A stretch of DNA of 64,000 nt from Cladopsammia gracilis (GCA_022457155.1 JAJGOT010000292.1:939501-1003500); one strand, 5' to 3'. Shown: positions 24,567 through 37,081, counted from the stretch's first letter. Notes: generated by a model from the letters alone, not told the origin. Translations and numbers: made by a program.

Positions 24567-25054
24567 CTGGTACCTGCTACGTGTTCTGTAATTTTCTAAA
24601 AGATGCATTTATACCGATTTCAAGTAAAGTTGAACCTCCCTTTACGGACACCTCCAGAGAGGCCAGAATACAAACTCTCGCTCTGTCTCTGTAAAACGTT
24701 ATGCACCGTTTGCTTATATACTGTCTCCTTACTGGGTGTATGGTATCAGAGAGGTTCAACTGGACTTGAACCTGAAGCCTTGAAAGTGGTTTTAGATGAC
24801 TTTCAATAAACTCCATTTCAATATTAATTTTTTTTTTTTGAGGACAATTTAATTGATTAACTTTCACTTGTGTAAATCGCTCAGCTGATCACATTCAGAA
24901 GTAACCCGTTATACGTGTCACGTGAGCTATCACATTAAATGAATGATTTTTTTATCCCATGAATGAACAGCTTTTTAATTTCTTAACTATTTCCCTTCTT
25001 TTATCCTCAGTGAATATCATTAAGCTTATTAATTTCTATTTGCTTTTTGCTTTT

Positions 25055-25632
25055 TTAAGGCCCGTTTACACATTTTTAATGCGATTTTTGTCGCGCTCTT
25101 CAATGCAACTTTTGTCGCAAGTGTAAACTTGCGGCGATTGCCCGTGCGATTCGGGCGCGACATTTACTGTGATTTCCTAAACATCGCCGGCAAGTTGCAT
25201 CATGTTCGAAACCTCTGCGACATCGCACGAGAAATGGCACTAAAATCGCCGCCCGTTTACACATGCGATTTGAAGATGCAACTTGCGCGCAAAAAATCGC
25301 CTGTGTAAATTCCCGTTTACACCTGCGATTTTTGATGCGATTTTTGTCGCGCTCCCCAATGCAACTTTTGTCGCAAGTGTAAACAAGCGGCGATTTCCTG
25401 TGCTATTCGGGTGCGCTATTTGCTTTGATTTGCTGAAATCGCCGCCAAGTTGCATCGTGTTCGAAATCTCTGCGACATTGCGCGACAAATCGCGCCCAAA
25501 TCGCAATGAAATCGCTGCCCGTTTACACATGCGATTTGAAGATACAACTTTCCCGCGACAAAAATTGCATCGACAAGTGCGACAAAAATTGCACAAAAAA
25601 TCGCCTGTGTAAACGGGCCTTAAACGGGCCTT
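25055..25632. mobile_element. Foldback MITE with GCCCGTTTACAC ends
   Basis: The left end AAGGCCCGTTTACAC and right end GTGTAAACGGGCCTT are exact inverse complements. The interior contains several copies of GCGATTTTTGTCGCG-like sequence and two tandem half-elements (about 25070-25310 and 25311-25620). Open frames on both strands here are structural by-products. Confidence 0.88.
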
Positions 25633-26486
25633 AAAATGACGAAGTTCTTGCAATTAGGTTTATATACAATCCCAACTTTTTTATATTTTAAGATAACTTC
25701 AAAGAATGGGCAGCCGAGGTTTTCGTTTGTCGTTGGGAACTATCGGCAAATCATCGTTGATACGAAGTGTTCGCCAAAGACCGCAAGATGGATATGATTG
25801 ACTCCGAAGTATATTCTATTATTACTTTAATACATTTGGAAAACTCAGACGATGGCAATAGTGACTGCTGCGCAGGTGCAAAAGTCACAAAAAGTTAATC
25901 ACAAATTGATATCAACATAAATTCCCATCGAAAAATGTAATTTCTTTTACCTTTAAGTCTCTCGGTTGCTTGGAAATTCTTTAAAACTGATCCGCTTCTT
26001 CGGTTCTGACTTACGAAGAAGAAATCTCGCCCCGCATTGATAAAAACGTATGAAGTTCCTCGAAGCAAGATTTTATCCCTTAAAGCCCTTCTTTTTCCAC
26101 TATAACGGTTTCTGAGTATTCTTTAAAGCTTTCTCTTTCCATTTTTGAATATTTTTAATGTGTGTTATTACTCCGATAAGACGAAACTGCGGCGACGTCG
26201 CACGCGCCCGCGAGCTACCCCTGCACGGTTGGTGCTTCACATGATATATTATTATGTACCGATAATTATTCTGCACTCTCTTACTTGGCTTATAATATGT
26301 TGGCTGCGGCCGCACTAGAGTAGTTAACCCGGTTATTGGCACTAAATTAATTAAAATTAACTGGTTTAACAAAATTACTGATGCGGCCGCGTATTTTTGG
26401 CGTTCACCAAATTTTAACCGTGTTAGCGGTTCCCATGGAAATTTATTTTAAAAGAACAATAGATTTTTTTAACCGGGTTAGCTTTA
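25633..26486. other. No gene seen; small MITE-like pair at 26306-26390
   Basis: GCGGCCGC at 26306-26313 and 26383-26390 bracket an AT-rich segment with ACCCGGTTATTGG. The flank TTATGTACCGAT...CTGCACTCTCTTACTT recurs at about 57798-57835, so this is a dispersed repeat. No coding signal. Confidence 0.55.
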
Positions 26487-27411
26487 TTTAAGGAGGCTCG
26501 TACCCATTTCTCAAGTCCACACGCTTTCAATTTTAATGAGCCATATCTTTTGTTGTCGGGAAATTCTTCGGAAAGCAATCGAGCGTTCTGTTCGATGCAA
26601 ATCAACTTTTTGCTAAAGTTTTGCACGTGCATATGAAACTTGAAAACAATACTCGTGAATAATGAGGACGCTCACTTGTAAACACAAAATCCGTGGGAAA
26701 AAATTGGTACATTGGAGGCCCTATTTCATTGCCTTGTATGTCTTCAATGTCCTTGAAACTTGCAGGCCATATAAACTGATGATTAATCTCGAGATTGTCA
26801 AATTTAAAAAAAAATTATCTCGCAGTTTCCAAATTATCATCACATTTGTAGGCGTAGACTAAATTACATACAAAAATGGCAACAAGAGCAGCTGAACGCA
26901 CGCTAATCAAATCCTTCTTTCTCGCAATCAGCCAAAGCAACCCCCTCACTTTTTCACACACCATTTCAAATGGAATCAAACTACTATGAGATGAAACTAC
27001 ATTCCCATCGCGCATCGTTTTCTATAGATATTAGCCAATTATGTCGAAAGTTTGTTTTTCTCTGTATTTATAATCCCCAAAACTTCATCCCTAAAAATTT
27101 CAAAAACGCTCGCATACATTTCTTTCAAACTTTGTCCAGTTGAAGCCCATGGTCAAATCAACTAGTCCACTAGCGGGTTTTACAAAAATTTCTCTTGATC
27201 TAGAGAAACTCCGCAACTTGTGAATTTCGGAGGATCACCATTTCGTTGCCATGGAAGCACCGATGTAAACAAATCCTATACTCCCATAAAGTTCAATGTA
27301 TTGTGTGTTTGCATGCAAAGTGCCTTGACTTTTTATGCGCTACAACAAAAGATATGGCCCATTAAAATTGAAAGGGAGTGGACTTGAGAAATGGGTACGA
27401 GCCTCCTTAAA
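26487..27411. mobile_element. Non-autonomous DNA element with inverted ends of about 65 bp
   Basis: The left end TTTAAGGAGGCTCGTACCCA and right end TGGGTACGAGCCTCCTTAAA are exact inverse complements. The pairing extends, with a few mismatches, to about 26552 and 27347. The 925-bp interior has no convincing open frame. Confidence 0.85.
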
Positions 27412-27460
27412 CCACCTCCCAAGGTAGTTTAGTGCAGGTTATCTTTCCCGATCTGTCAAT

Positions 27461-28705
27461 TGTGATAACACAAAATTACAGATTTGATTTTCGCTTTAGC
27501 TGTTCAAAATAGAAAAACCAACGTAGAAAATATTTCTCTTGCTTTACGGTTCAGTAAACCGTAACTATCACCTGTTCATAATCATTAAGCGTAAACTGTA
27601 ATAAGCGTTGAACTGTAATAGTAACCTGCTCTAGCCTTTTGTTAAACTTGTGATCCACCTGTATTGTTTTGGAAGTAATTAATGTTGAAAGAGATAAATT
27701 CCGTTATAGCCAATCAAGTTGTTCTAAAAGACATTAGATAATTTTAGATAAGACTTGTTTAGAAGATTACCTAATCCGTTAGAGTTCTTGCTTTCGCATA
27801 AATAGAAGTGCATTGTAAAATATTCTTTGGTTATGTTCCTGAGTACAAGTAGAATAAACTACGTTGGACCCAAGTGCTGTCTGCTGTATTTGTCTCGCCG
27901 ATATCTTCTGCTGTAACAGATCCCGGACTTCTCAAGCATGTTAAGGCATGGCTCAGAGCCTAATTTGCATAAAACCTAAAAACGATCATAACTTTAAAGT
28001 GATTCACCTGAACAGGCTCAAACTTAGCAGCAGGATAAAACTTGTTAACCTTGAACTATTGTTTACTTTAAATTTCGCATATTTGCATCACGTGACCTGT
28101 TATGATTGTTTCCCTACACAAAAAGAAAATTGAAAATGGGGTGCCGAGATGGCATATAATGGCTACAAATTGAACCGTTAAAGTATTTGTATGCTTCTCC
28201 CCTATATGAATCTGGCCGGAATGGTTGACTATGATTTACGGTTGAAGGGTTATTTCGTAAAACAGGTCACGTGACATATTTTGTCTCTTAATATCTTGTT
28301 AATAAAATACAAAAATTGTCCATTCCGGGCAGGGATAGTATTTATGCATTGAGGCAAACAATTGCTTATGATTTTCTCTTGGCTAAAGTTAACCATCCTT
28401 ACCCCATTTGAAGTTTCCTTTTTGTCCAAATTATGACGTCATCAGACACGTGACCACAATAATCAAACCTTAAGTTATTTAAGGACGCTAAATCCAGGTT
28501 GTTGTATACTTTTGGTGACTCTTGGGGCTAAAATACATTACTTCCAAAGGAAAAAAGAATTTACTTCGCGGGGGGTCTACACCGAGGGACGAGCCATGCC
28601 TTAACATGCTTGAGTTCCCGAAGCCAGCGAGTGTTCCCCCAGGTTTTGAAGCCTTCCCAGTATTATAGAGAAATTGTCCAGAGTGCCAGAAAACCTGTCT
28701 TCACA
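27461..28705 (+). repeat. 5' LTR, interrupted by a 684-bp insertion
   Basis: It matches the 3' LTR at 32950-33508 once the insertion at 27931-28614 and a 2-bp duplication are removed (559 bp in each). A TG...CA structure is present. GTGGTGGAGAATCCGGG, a possible primer-binding site, follows directly. Confidence 0.9.
27931..28614. mobile_element. Inverted-repeat DNA element inside the 5' LTR
   Basis: The ends CTCAAGCATGTTAAGGCATG and CATGCCTTAACATGCTTGAG are exact inverse complements. TT flanks both sides; the intact 3' LTR has a single TT at this point, so the duplication is 2 bp (3 bp, TTC, if the terminal C/G is excluded). No transposase is encoded. Confidence 0.9.
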
Positions 28706-28831
28706 GTGGTGGAGAATCCGGGTAGTTGCAGCGGAATTATCAGAGGCATTTAGAACGGCAGCAAACGGAAATTGACCCCTTGGAGCGTGCAGTGAAAGGA
28801 CGCCCAAGTAAGTGAGAAGCAGTGAAACTAC

Positions 28832-29101
28832 ATGCCAAAATTTTTCCGGAGAAAATCAAGGCCTTACAATCTAAGGAGCCGGAAAAACGGGAGTACAGGT
28901 AGTACCCACCCGTCGAAGGTTGACGCCAGCGTTGAGTGCGATTTACCTTTCGACGAAAGCGAAATAGCCCCAGAGTTGAGACAAGGACACATCACAGTTG
29001 GAGAAACCAGTCTCAACGTACGGGAGAACCGCCCAAGAGACGGAAACATGACAGATTTGGAGCCCATAGATATTGTCCTCGATTCACGGACGACACCTTA
29101 G
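28832..29101 (+). CDS. LTR element, leader or 5' gag frame
   Basis: This is the first ATG after the 5' LTR. It encodes 89 residues, basic at the N-terminus (PKFFRRKSRPYNLRSRK) and acidic later. It ends in TAG just where the gag frame, which is -1 relative to it, becomes protein-like. Either it is a separate leader peptide or a frameshift has split gag. Which of these is true cannot be decided from one copy. Confidence 0.5.
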   Translation: MPKFFRRKSRPYNLRSRKNGSTGSTHPSKVDASVECDLPFDESEIAPELRQGHITVGETSLNVRENRPRDGNMTDLEPIDIVLDSRTTP

Positions 29102-29104
29102 CAG

Positions 29105-32100
29105 CTGGTGGACAACAGGTACCAGTTTTTACCTCACCTGCGGACATTTACCAATATCTTTCACGCAGGGTAAACTACGAAGAACCCTCATCTAGCAGTA
29201 AAATTAGTTCTCTGTCGTTAGACAGTTCGACTGACTCGGAAGTGCACGTAAACAGAATGGAGGAAGAATACATACGTGCTTTGAGTGAGTTGACTCAGAA
29301 ACTTATGACTAAAGATGTTCACATTCACAAATTCCACGGGTACGAGAATGAGGACATCAATCGTTGGTTTGAGAAACTACAATTGATACTAGACTCTAAA
29401 GGAATCAAACTAACAGATTCTGCTGCAAGAACACAGTTAATTAATAATCTTGCTGGACCCGCGGAAACCTTCTTATTCGAACTACCCGCTGAGGAGAGAC
29501 GAAATTTTGACACCCTGAAACAAGCCCTGGTGCGCCGTTATGCTACCAAGGATCGTACATGGGTAAAAAGACAACGCCTAGTTGCTCGCCGCCAAGGAAC
29601 AAATGAACTACTATCTGACTATATCAATGACATGCATGAGTTATTTAGTGGACTAAACATGGCGGAAGTGGACAAGGTGACTTATTTTACGGAGGGATTA
29701 GTCCCGTCACTGAAAATTAAAGTCTTGGAAAAAATGCCTGAAACGCTGTTGGAAGCAGAAGAAGTGGCCCGGACTATCGACGCTATCTCAAAAAGAGCCA
29801 GAGACAGTAAAAACAGTGACCAGTTAGAGCGATTAATTGAAGCAATTAACCATAATCAGCAGGTACCAGCAATACCAGGTACCGGTAGCAACCCAGCAAT
29901 TACCAGTCAACAACAGTACTTACAAACACAAATGGACATTCTTACGAAGAAATTGGACAGTATCGTGACTCCACAATCCAAATCGGATAGAATTGCAGCG
30001 TACAATGAGCCGGAAAAAGATGAACCTCGTGGACTAATGAACATGCTCCAGGAACTCAAGAATGAAATCAGAAGCTTAGACCGGCGTATGGATGCACGAA
30101 TCAATGGCATTGTACAACGTGGACGTGGAACAAGACCTATCCAACAACGATCCCGAGATGGTCGGCCCTTATGTTTTTATTGTGGAACATTTGGTCACTT
30201 TGAAATTAGCTGCCCAGATCGTTGCAATAGCCCAGAAGAGCGACGCGCTGTTACTGAGAACATACCACCTGTCTCTGAAAGGTACGAACATGGTCGGCAC
30301 CAATCCACTGAATTCCAGGCCACACCTAGAGCCATAGGTCCATCTGACCGAACACGAACAGTTGCATTCGGCAATGCTTATTACGAAGAAGAAGATCAAT
30401 ACGTAACTTCCTTCCAGTATTATGATGACCTAGAACCAAATTATGGCGAACAGAAAGATTGCTATTTTCCAGGCGAGTGGGATTACTATTATGATTACAA
30501 ACCCGACGACGATGGGCTTAAAGGACCACCAGGACGGATATCAGCACACAGGAAAGATGCTGCCCATCAAACAACTAGTGCCTGTCCAGCTAGACCTCCG
30601 CCAAATGTCAATGACAGTACAGTAAGACTTTGCAGCATTTTTCCATCAAAGGTAGAACCGGATGAACAGTTCGCCGACGCTGAAGAGTGCGAAGAAGAAG
30701 TCACTGCTGACCAGGTCTTGGAAACAACCAGTAACGTTTTGCCGCCAAAGAAGGTGACCGCTGATACGTCAATGAAAGCTTCGACTGCTGTCCCACTAAA
30801 GACGGACACCGCTGATCAGTCCAAAAGAGGGAGTGATATTTACCCGCCAAAAAGGAGAACCGCTGATTTCCCATTGAAAGCTCCGTATGTTGTCCAATGG
30901 AGCCCGAGATCCAGACCTCCGAATGATTACCACAGTTCACGTTACCCAAATAAGCAAGAGAACCAGTTGCAACGACATCCTGAAAATCCATCACAGCAAG
31001 CTGCGATCCAAGCTAACAGTAATGCTACAGTTAACCAGAAAGGAACCCAGTCTTACGAGGGTTTTTATCTAGCCAGACGTACTCGGACCCCAGTTCGCCC
31101 TGGTCAACGCCCTAGAGAAGCTCATTTTAACGCCTTTGATCCCTTAACAGGACGTAAGTTTCCCAGAAGATATGCCAAACAATCAAAAAAGAACCTGATG
31201 CGTCATAACCAAGCTGCTAATCACCAAGCCCAAAAGAGTACACACCAGCTACCGAGCATGCCAGCAAAGCAGCAAGAGAAATTCAAGTCGGCAGAGCCAA
31301 ACACGACAGTAAATCATGAACAGATTACAGTCACTGTCCCTCAACAAACTGAAGCTGGAAGTAAGAAAGTCAAACGAAAGGTAACGATCAGCAACAAGGA
31401 GCAATCTCCTTCTCGACAAGTACTCCGGTCGCCAAAGCCACCATTCAAGAACGATGCCCACTACCATAACAGGAAGACCATTCCAGCAGAAGAGAAAACT
31501 ACAGAGTACAAGGGCAGTAACGTAATGATAAGTGGAGAGTTAGAAGGCCAAGCTGTTGAATTACTCTTAGATAGTGGAGCATGTGTTTCAGCCATAAACG
31601 AAAAGCTAGTGAAAAAGATGTATGGTCAACACTCAGCAAAAATAACCGATGGGTCAGTGCAGTCCGTCGAAACAATCACTGGAGAAAAAGTACCGGTGTC
31701 AGGACAGATCGACATTCAAGTAACAATAGATGGCGTTCATTATCCCTGTCGGTTCCATGTAATACAAAGCCTCACTTATGAAGCCATACTTGGTCAAGAT
31801 TTCCTACAAGAATACGGTGCTGTGATAGATTTGAAGAACAACTGTTTTACCTTAGGAAAAAGGTCGTGGAAACTTATGAAAAAGTCAAATGCAAAGTGTG
31901 GTCCTGAAATTTCAACGTGCGCCTTCCGACCTTCCAGGAATACTACATCTTCAACGTCAATCTCAACAACGCAGACCAATTTTGGTGATAACAAGAAAGC
32001 TCAGTTGGAATTCCCTACTGAAAGAACGAAATTGCAGCCTAAAAGTAATCATATTTCTTGGAAGTCTTCCCTCTGGATATTAGTTCTAGCTATCATGTAC

Positions 32101-32418
32101 CTATGTGTAGCTTCCCACGCACAGTGTTTACCTAAGGTGCAGCCCACAAATCAAAGAGCCAACACCGAGCCCTACAGTCAGACTGTTCAGGTGCCCGTTG
32201 AAAACACGAAGAAAGCTCCCAAGTTATCCCGTGAGCATGCGGATAACAAGTCGATGATAATCAGGACATTTGCCCATAATTGGAATCATCCATATACAGA
32301 CGTCAGGTCTATTTGGGACAGCCTGCTACAAAAAGAGATAACGACCCAAGCAACCAGAAAGAGTGCTGTCAGAGAAACCCACGATGTATCCATAGCTGAC
32401 ACCGCAGCAGCTTTTTGA
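29105..32418 (+). CDS. LTR element Gag-protease polyprotein
   Basis: The frame is open from before 29105; the first in-frame ATG with protein-like sequence is at 29254. It holds a Gag capsid region (DINRWFEKLQLIL, LVRRYATKDRTWVKRQ), one CCHC zinc knuckle (C-X2-C-X4-H-X4-C, 30172-30213), a long polar linker, and a retropepsin with LLLDSGACVSAI (Asp codon at 31570) and AILGQDFLQEYG. After the protease a hydrophobic segment (SLWILVLAIMYLCVASHA, about 32065-32118) precedes an unrelated tail and TGA. Reverse transcriptase is absent. The hydrophobic tail could be a remnant of an env-like signal sequence. Confidence 0.85.
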
Positions 32419-32949
32419 AGAATAACATATGTATAATAGAGCAGCCACCAAACGAGTCCGGAGCAAACCAAAGTTTCGAAATAATAAGACAAAGGATTAA
32501 AGAACGAACACTCAATTAAGTATTGTGATATAATTAAGAAGATCACAACCCCAAAGCCCACAGAAACTGAAGTAAACAACACGAATTGTTTTGGAGAAAC
32601 GTAAGATAACTAATAAATGCAAGTACAGTTAAGTATAAAAATAAAATACAATGCACAAGATTGACCGCCAATTGAGAGAATTGGAAGTCGCTATAACCAG
32701 CGCATAAGAAAGCAATGAGAATATTCACATAAGTTATTTTCCTTCTATTTTGAACCCCCGAGACCGCTATACCAGGTAGCTCGGTTTATGCCGCGGTTCA
32801 GGCACAAAAATCAAATACAAAAATTTTAAACCGTAAAACACATCAAACAAACAAAATTTTTTTTTTTTCAAGTTTTCACGCGATGCTTTTTGATGATTAT
32901 TTTTTTAATTGCTCGACCCAGGAGGGTTTTCGAGCTAAGGTCGGAGGAG
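32419..32949. other. 3' untranslated part of the LTR element
   Basis: No open frame of note. It includes a T-run at about 32858-32870 and the purine-rich tract immediately before the 3' LTR. Confidence 0.6.
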
Positions 32950-33508
32950 TGTGATAACACAAAATTACAGATTTGATTTTCGCTTTAGCTGTTCAAAATA
33001 GAAAAACCAACGTAGAAAATATTTCTCTTGCTTTACGGTTCAGTAAACCGTAACTATCACCTGTTCATAATCATTAAGCGTAAACTGTAATAAGCGTTGA
33101 ACTGTAATAGTAACCTGCTCTAGCCTTTTGTTAAACTTGTGATCCACCTGTATTGTTTTGGAAGTAATTAATGTTGAAAGAGATAAATTTCGTTATAGCC
33201 AATCAAGTTGTTCTAAAAGACATTAGATAATTTTAGATAAGACTTGTTTAGAAGATTACCTAATCCGTTAGAGTTCTTGCTTTCGCATAAATAGAAGTGC
33301 ATTGTAAAATATTCTTTGGTTATGTTCCTGAGTACAAGTAGAATAAACTACGTTGGACCCAAGTGCTGTCTGCTGTATTTGTCTCGCCGATATCTTCTGC
33401 TGTAACAGATCCCGGACTTCCCGAAGCCAGCGAGTGTTCCCCCAGGTTTTGAAGCCTTCCCAGTATTATAGAGAAATTGTCCAGAGTGCCAGAAAACCTG
33501 TCTTCACA
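32950..33508 (+). repeat. 3' LTR
   Basis: It runs from TGTGATAACA to CTTCACA, 559 bp, nearly identical to the 5' LTR minus its insertion. CAAT follows directly. Confidence 0.92.
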
Positions 33509-33534
33509 CAATCATCTTCGCTTACATGTAAGGG

Positions 33535-33674
33535 TTAGACAATGAACGCGAGTGTTCTATGGGATATAGTGCCTCGAGCATAGATAGAAGTCCACGAGGG
33601 CGTAGCCCGAGTGGCACTTCTATCTAATGCGAGAGGCGCTATATCCCATAGGACACGAGCGTTCATTTTCTAAC
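33535..33674. mobile_element. Small foldback element
   Basis: Left TCTATGGGATATAGTGCCTC pairs with right GGCGCTATATCCCATAGGA, and AATGAACGC pairs with GCGTTCATT further out. Stem of about 60 bp. Confidence 0.85.
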
Positions 33675-35526
33675 CGTCTTAGAAAATGGTCATATCCGCG
33701 AAGAAAACATGTTATGCAGATTATATTTATGAGCGTATTTTAATTGTGTCATTCACACTTGGGAATCACGTTGTTATTTTGTTTTGGATGTCGCCGTAAT
33801 GTTGGTAGAATTTTACGAATAACAATGCTTTTCTTTCTTTGGAGCTTTGTTTATTCTTTGTTGTTTTGATGGCTCATTTGCTCCGGCTATGAGCCAGTAT
33901 ACAGAGCTCTAGGAACTTGAGGCTGTCCTTGCCACTCAAGAGTTACTTGCTTTTGAGAGTGTAGACATATCCGAGTGCTTGGGGGATGATATGAATTCCA
34001 CAAAAGTGCACGTTTCCAAAAGCCTACGACAGTGAACGAAATTGAGCAAACAGAAAGAGACAGAATTCCAAAGCACGGTGAGACCAGTCTTTCCGTTGTT
34101 TCGGTGTGTACCGGAGGACAGATGACGTAAAACAAAAGGAACAAAGAACGACAATAATACAAATGCAAAACAAGACCAAAAATACAATACCACACAAACA
34201 ATAGACAATGAGTGCCGGTACACGCAGAAAGAACCAGTCTTTCGTTTAATTTTTCCTAAAAATTGTTAAGTCGAATTTCGTTTTGTTATTTTGGTGATTA
34301 ATCTCTTGCTTAAGTTATGTAAAGCGAAAACTTCAAATAAAATTGTCATTGTTGTTTTTGTTTAAATTAGCAGCCTGTAATTCATTAGTATGCTCTATAT
34401 ACTCATTAGTATGCTCTATTTTCTCATTAGTATGCTCTATATAGAGCATACTAATTAGGCTTTAAGACAAAGGAAAACAAAAGAATTCATTAGTATGTTC
34501 TATATAGAGCTTACTAATGAGTCGTTATTTTACCCCACAATTTCCCTGGGCTTCAAAGCCCCCGCCTCTTTACATAATTTCAGACAGTTTATGGGATATA
34601 GAGCACACAAATACTGGGCACTGATTGGCTGAGTGGGTGTGACCATTTTCGTGGTAATTTTTGGCTTCCTGTTGAATTCGTAGACCTTCGTAGGGACGAC
34701 TTCCAATTTCAAAAAGAGAAAGGAAAATCGTCGTGTGTTTATGTTCTCCACAAAACCTATGATTTGATCATTTGATGATGTTGTTTTACAGGGAATAACA
34801 ATATGTAAAATGCACGTGATGAGGCATTGTTTTAGCTCATTAATCTTATTGTTTTGTGCAGCTCTCGTCAGCAAATGATAACATGATCTCTCACGTTCAA
34901 AGTTCAACCATCTGAAGTGCGGCCGCTCAGAAAAATAAACTCGGTTATTTCATTTCAAACACCTTTTCACCGAGATATTTTAAGGTTGCAGGGGATACCT
35001 GGCCATGAATAAATTCATAAAGCAAAATTGTAGCAGGGGTGCCACTTTGAAAAACGTTATATCGTGAACGTTTGGAAGCCGATTTCGCTAACATTTAACA
35101 GAGATATTGGAGAATAATGGAAGTGCATAAGGATTGTTCTTTTTATTGAAGAGATCGCGCTTTGCGGCAATGCTGTAAGCGACCAAAGTTATGTTTTTTA
35201 AAAACGAGGTTTTGTGTCCAATTTGCTCCTCGAGAAGAACACCAACCTCGTTCCCAGGGTCTCTCTTCTTCCTTGGAAGAACACAAAGCAAGTTGATTTC
35301 ATCACTCACTGGTCCGTCAAAACGTCTATTGTGTCATATCTGACTCAGATTTTTTGATTTTAACTTCAATTAAAAGTTATTAGCTTTTAAAGGAGTAAAA
35401 TTGTCCATGTTAGAATTTGAAGCCTCATATCTTCCCTTTGAAAGCCTATTTAAAAATTTTGAGTCAGATATGACAATCTACAATACACCTCGTTTACCTC
35501 CCTGCAATTTCAACTCATGAAGTTCT
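33675..35526. other. No gene seen; short palindromic repeats at about 34388-34520
   Basis: Copies of CATTAGTATGCTCTAT in both orientations form small hairpins between 34388 and 34520. Open frames elsewhere lack recognisable motifs. Confidence 0.5.
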
Positions 35527-35945
35527 CTATCCGCGCCCGGGGGGGTACTCCCTATAATGGGCTATACGGGGATGCTCCGCCCGAAAGGGGTACCTTTTTT
35601 AGGCTGGAGGTATATGAAAGGGTAGGGATTTCACGGGTTGAAGTATATGAAAGGGTAGAAATTTCACGAAGAATCATGAAAAGGCAGCGTAAACACGAGT
35701 TGAAGTACAAAAAAATAGGGAAAACCGCCATTTAAGTATTATAAAAAGCGCCCTTCAAAATATATCAAACAGACGCACGTAAAGGCTATATGAAAGGGGT
35801 ACCATTTTCAATGAAAGGTATATGAAAGGGGTACCATTTCTGTCAAAAACGGAATATGAAAGGGTAAGGGTTTGGACCTTGGGGCGGAGCATCCCCGTAC
35901 AAAACTTTGTAGAGTACCCCCCCCCCCTCCCCCGGGATCCGCGCT
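35527..35945. mobile_element. Foldback MITE with CGCGCCCGGGGGGGTAC ends
   Basis: Left CCGGGGGGGTACTCC, then TACGGGGATGCTCCGCCC, pairs with right GGGCGGAGCATCCCCGTA and GTACCCCCCCCCCCTCCCCCGG. Internal GGCTATATGAAAGGGGTACC repeats occur in the middle. Confidence 0.85.
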
Positions 35946-36285
35946 GAATTCTTGGACACAAAATTGTTTGTTTTTACGCTTCCGAAGACTTCCCGAGCAA
36001 ACACGAATACGAAATATATATATTTATGGTAATTTTGCTAATTTTAATACACGGGCCGCTATTGTTAACACTTCATGCAGAAAGAACAATGCGTTGAAAA
36101 ATAATGTATTTTACCAGACAGCGCTTTGCACGTTCAATTATTGATGCAGAAACATTACAGAGCCTGTTCGTGAATATTTCGCGCATTTTCGTTATCAGAC
36201 GTCGCACTTCGTGCATACTCTTTTCATAAATACATACTGATGAGCGGAACTCGCTGTCCCCCGCGACTTTAACGGGGTTATTTAA

Positions 36286-36405
36286 TAGATAATTACTGAG
36301 GCGAGCAGCATTATTGGATATAATGCAGGCAACTTCGGCCTGCGGCCTCAGCTGCCTGCATTATATCCAATAATGCTGTGAGCCGAAGTAATTATCTATT
36401 ATAAT
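36286..36405. mobile_element. Foldback element
   Basis: TAGATAATTACTGAGGC, then GCATTATTGGATATAATGCA, mirrors TGCATTATATCCAATAATGC and AGTAATTATCTA. Stem of about 50 bp. Confidence 0.85.
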
Positions 36406-36549
36406 TACTGATCGTCATCCAAACCCATTATTTTTTGTCTGCAATTATATCACCGAATGCCGCCGCCCCTTTGTATTTTTGTGCAAAACAATAAATTAAA
36501 CAATTCATGACGTTCAGTGGATGTTTTTATTCAAGGTAACGGTTACATA

Positions 36550-36673
36550 GGCCGTGTTTTCACGAGCGAGCAAACCAGGTCGCTTAAGCTTGTCGGCAAT
36601 TAAACAACAAAGAAGGGCATTGTATTGTCGTTCTTTTGTGTTCTAATTTTCTATTGTCTTAACAAAAGAAAAT
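36550..36673. mobile_element. Left part of the MITE that received the Polinton
   Basis: It starts GGCCGTGTTTTCACGAGCGA, with ATA flanking at 36547-36549. The matching right part is 56179-56234, followed by ATA. Parts of 124 and 56 bp, minus the 6-bp duplicate, equal 174 bp, exactly the length of the uninterrupted copy at 57029-57202. Confidence 0.95.
36668..36673. repeat. Polinton target-site duplication, left
   Basis: GAAAAT. The same six bases follow the right end at 56179-56184; the empty site carries them once. Six base pairs is the usual Polinton duplication length. Confidence 0.95.
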
Positions 36674-37081
36674 AGTAGTATAATAAGGATCATTCACAGA
36701 CAACATCATCATTTCTTACGTTTCCCCAAACATAAACCCATGACACACAGCAATAAACTAACTGACTGCCCAATCGTAACAGATAAATAATATCATAGCT
36801 TATGCGGAAGACGAGGGTAAATTTAGTTCGATGATTTATGCCAATTCAAATTCAAAAAATAAATTTAAATTGTCATGATATTTGCTGCTTATTCGAAACA
36901 CGGGGTGAATTTGGTTCGTTGATGTTAATTGCCATTACGTGTTAATATCAGCAGAAATAATAATTTATTTCTCAAAATGGTTGTGTGGATTTTTAGCTTA
37001 TTGCTTGTGTGTCATGGGTTTATGTTTGGGAAAGCGTAAGAAATGATGATGTTGTCTGTGAATGATCCTTATTATACTACC
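36674..37081. repeat. Left terminal block of the Polinton, 408 bp
   Basis: It is repeated in the same orientation, nearly identically, at 55771-56178. Each block itself has inverted ends of about 80 bp (starting AGTAGTATAATAAGG and ending CCTTATTATACTAC). The element therefore has both direct and inverted terminal repeats. Confidence 0.93.

Larger units (their letters stand above)
27461..33508 (+). mobile_element. LTR retrotransposon lacking reverse transcriptase
   Basis: Both LTRs start TGTGATAACACA and end CTTCACA, and the 4-bp sequence CAAT flanks the whole (27457-27460 and 33509-33512). The internal region of about 4.2 kb encodes Gag and an aspartic protease but no reverse transcriptase, RNase H or integrase. 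A purine-rich tract (GGTCGGAGGAG) abuts the 3' LTR. The LTRs are very similar, so the insertion is recent and must have used proteins from a related complete element. Confidence 0.88.

Noticed and set aside
25240..25653. Overlapping frames on both strands of about 110-137 codons
   Set aside because: Both lie in a foldback MITE and reflect its self-complementary words.
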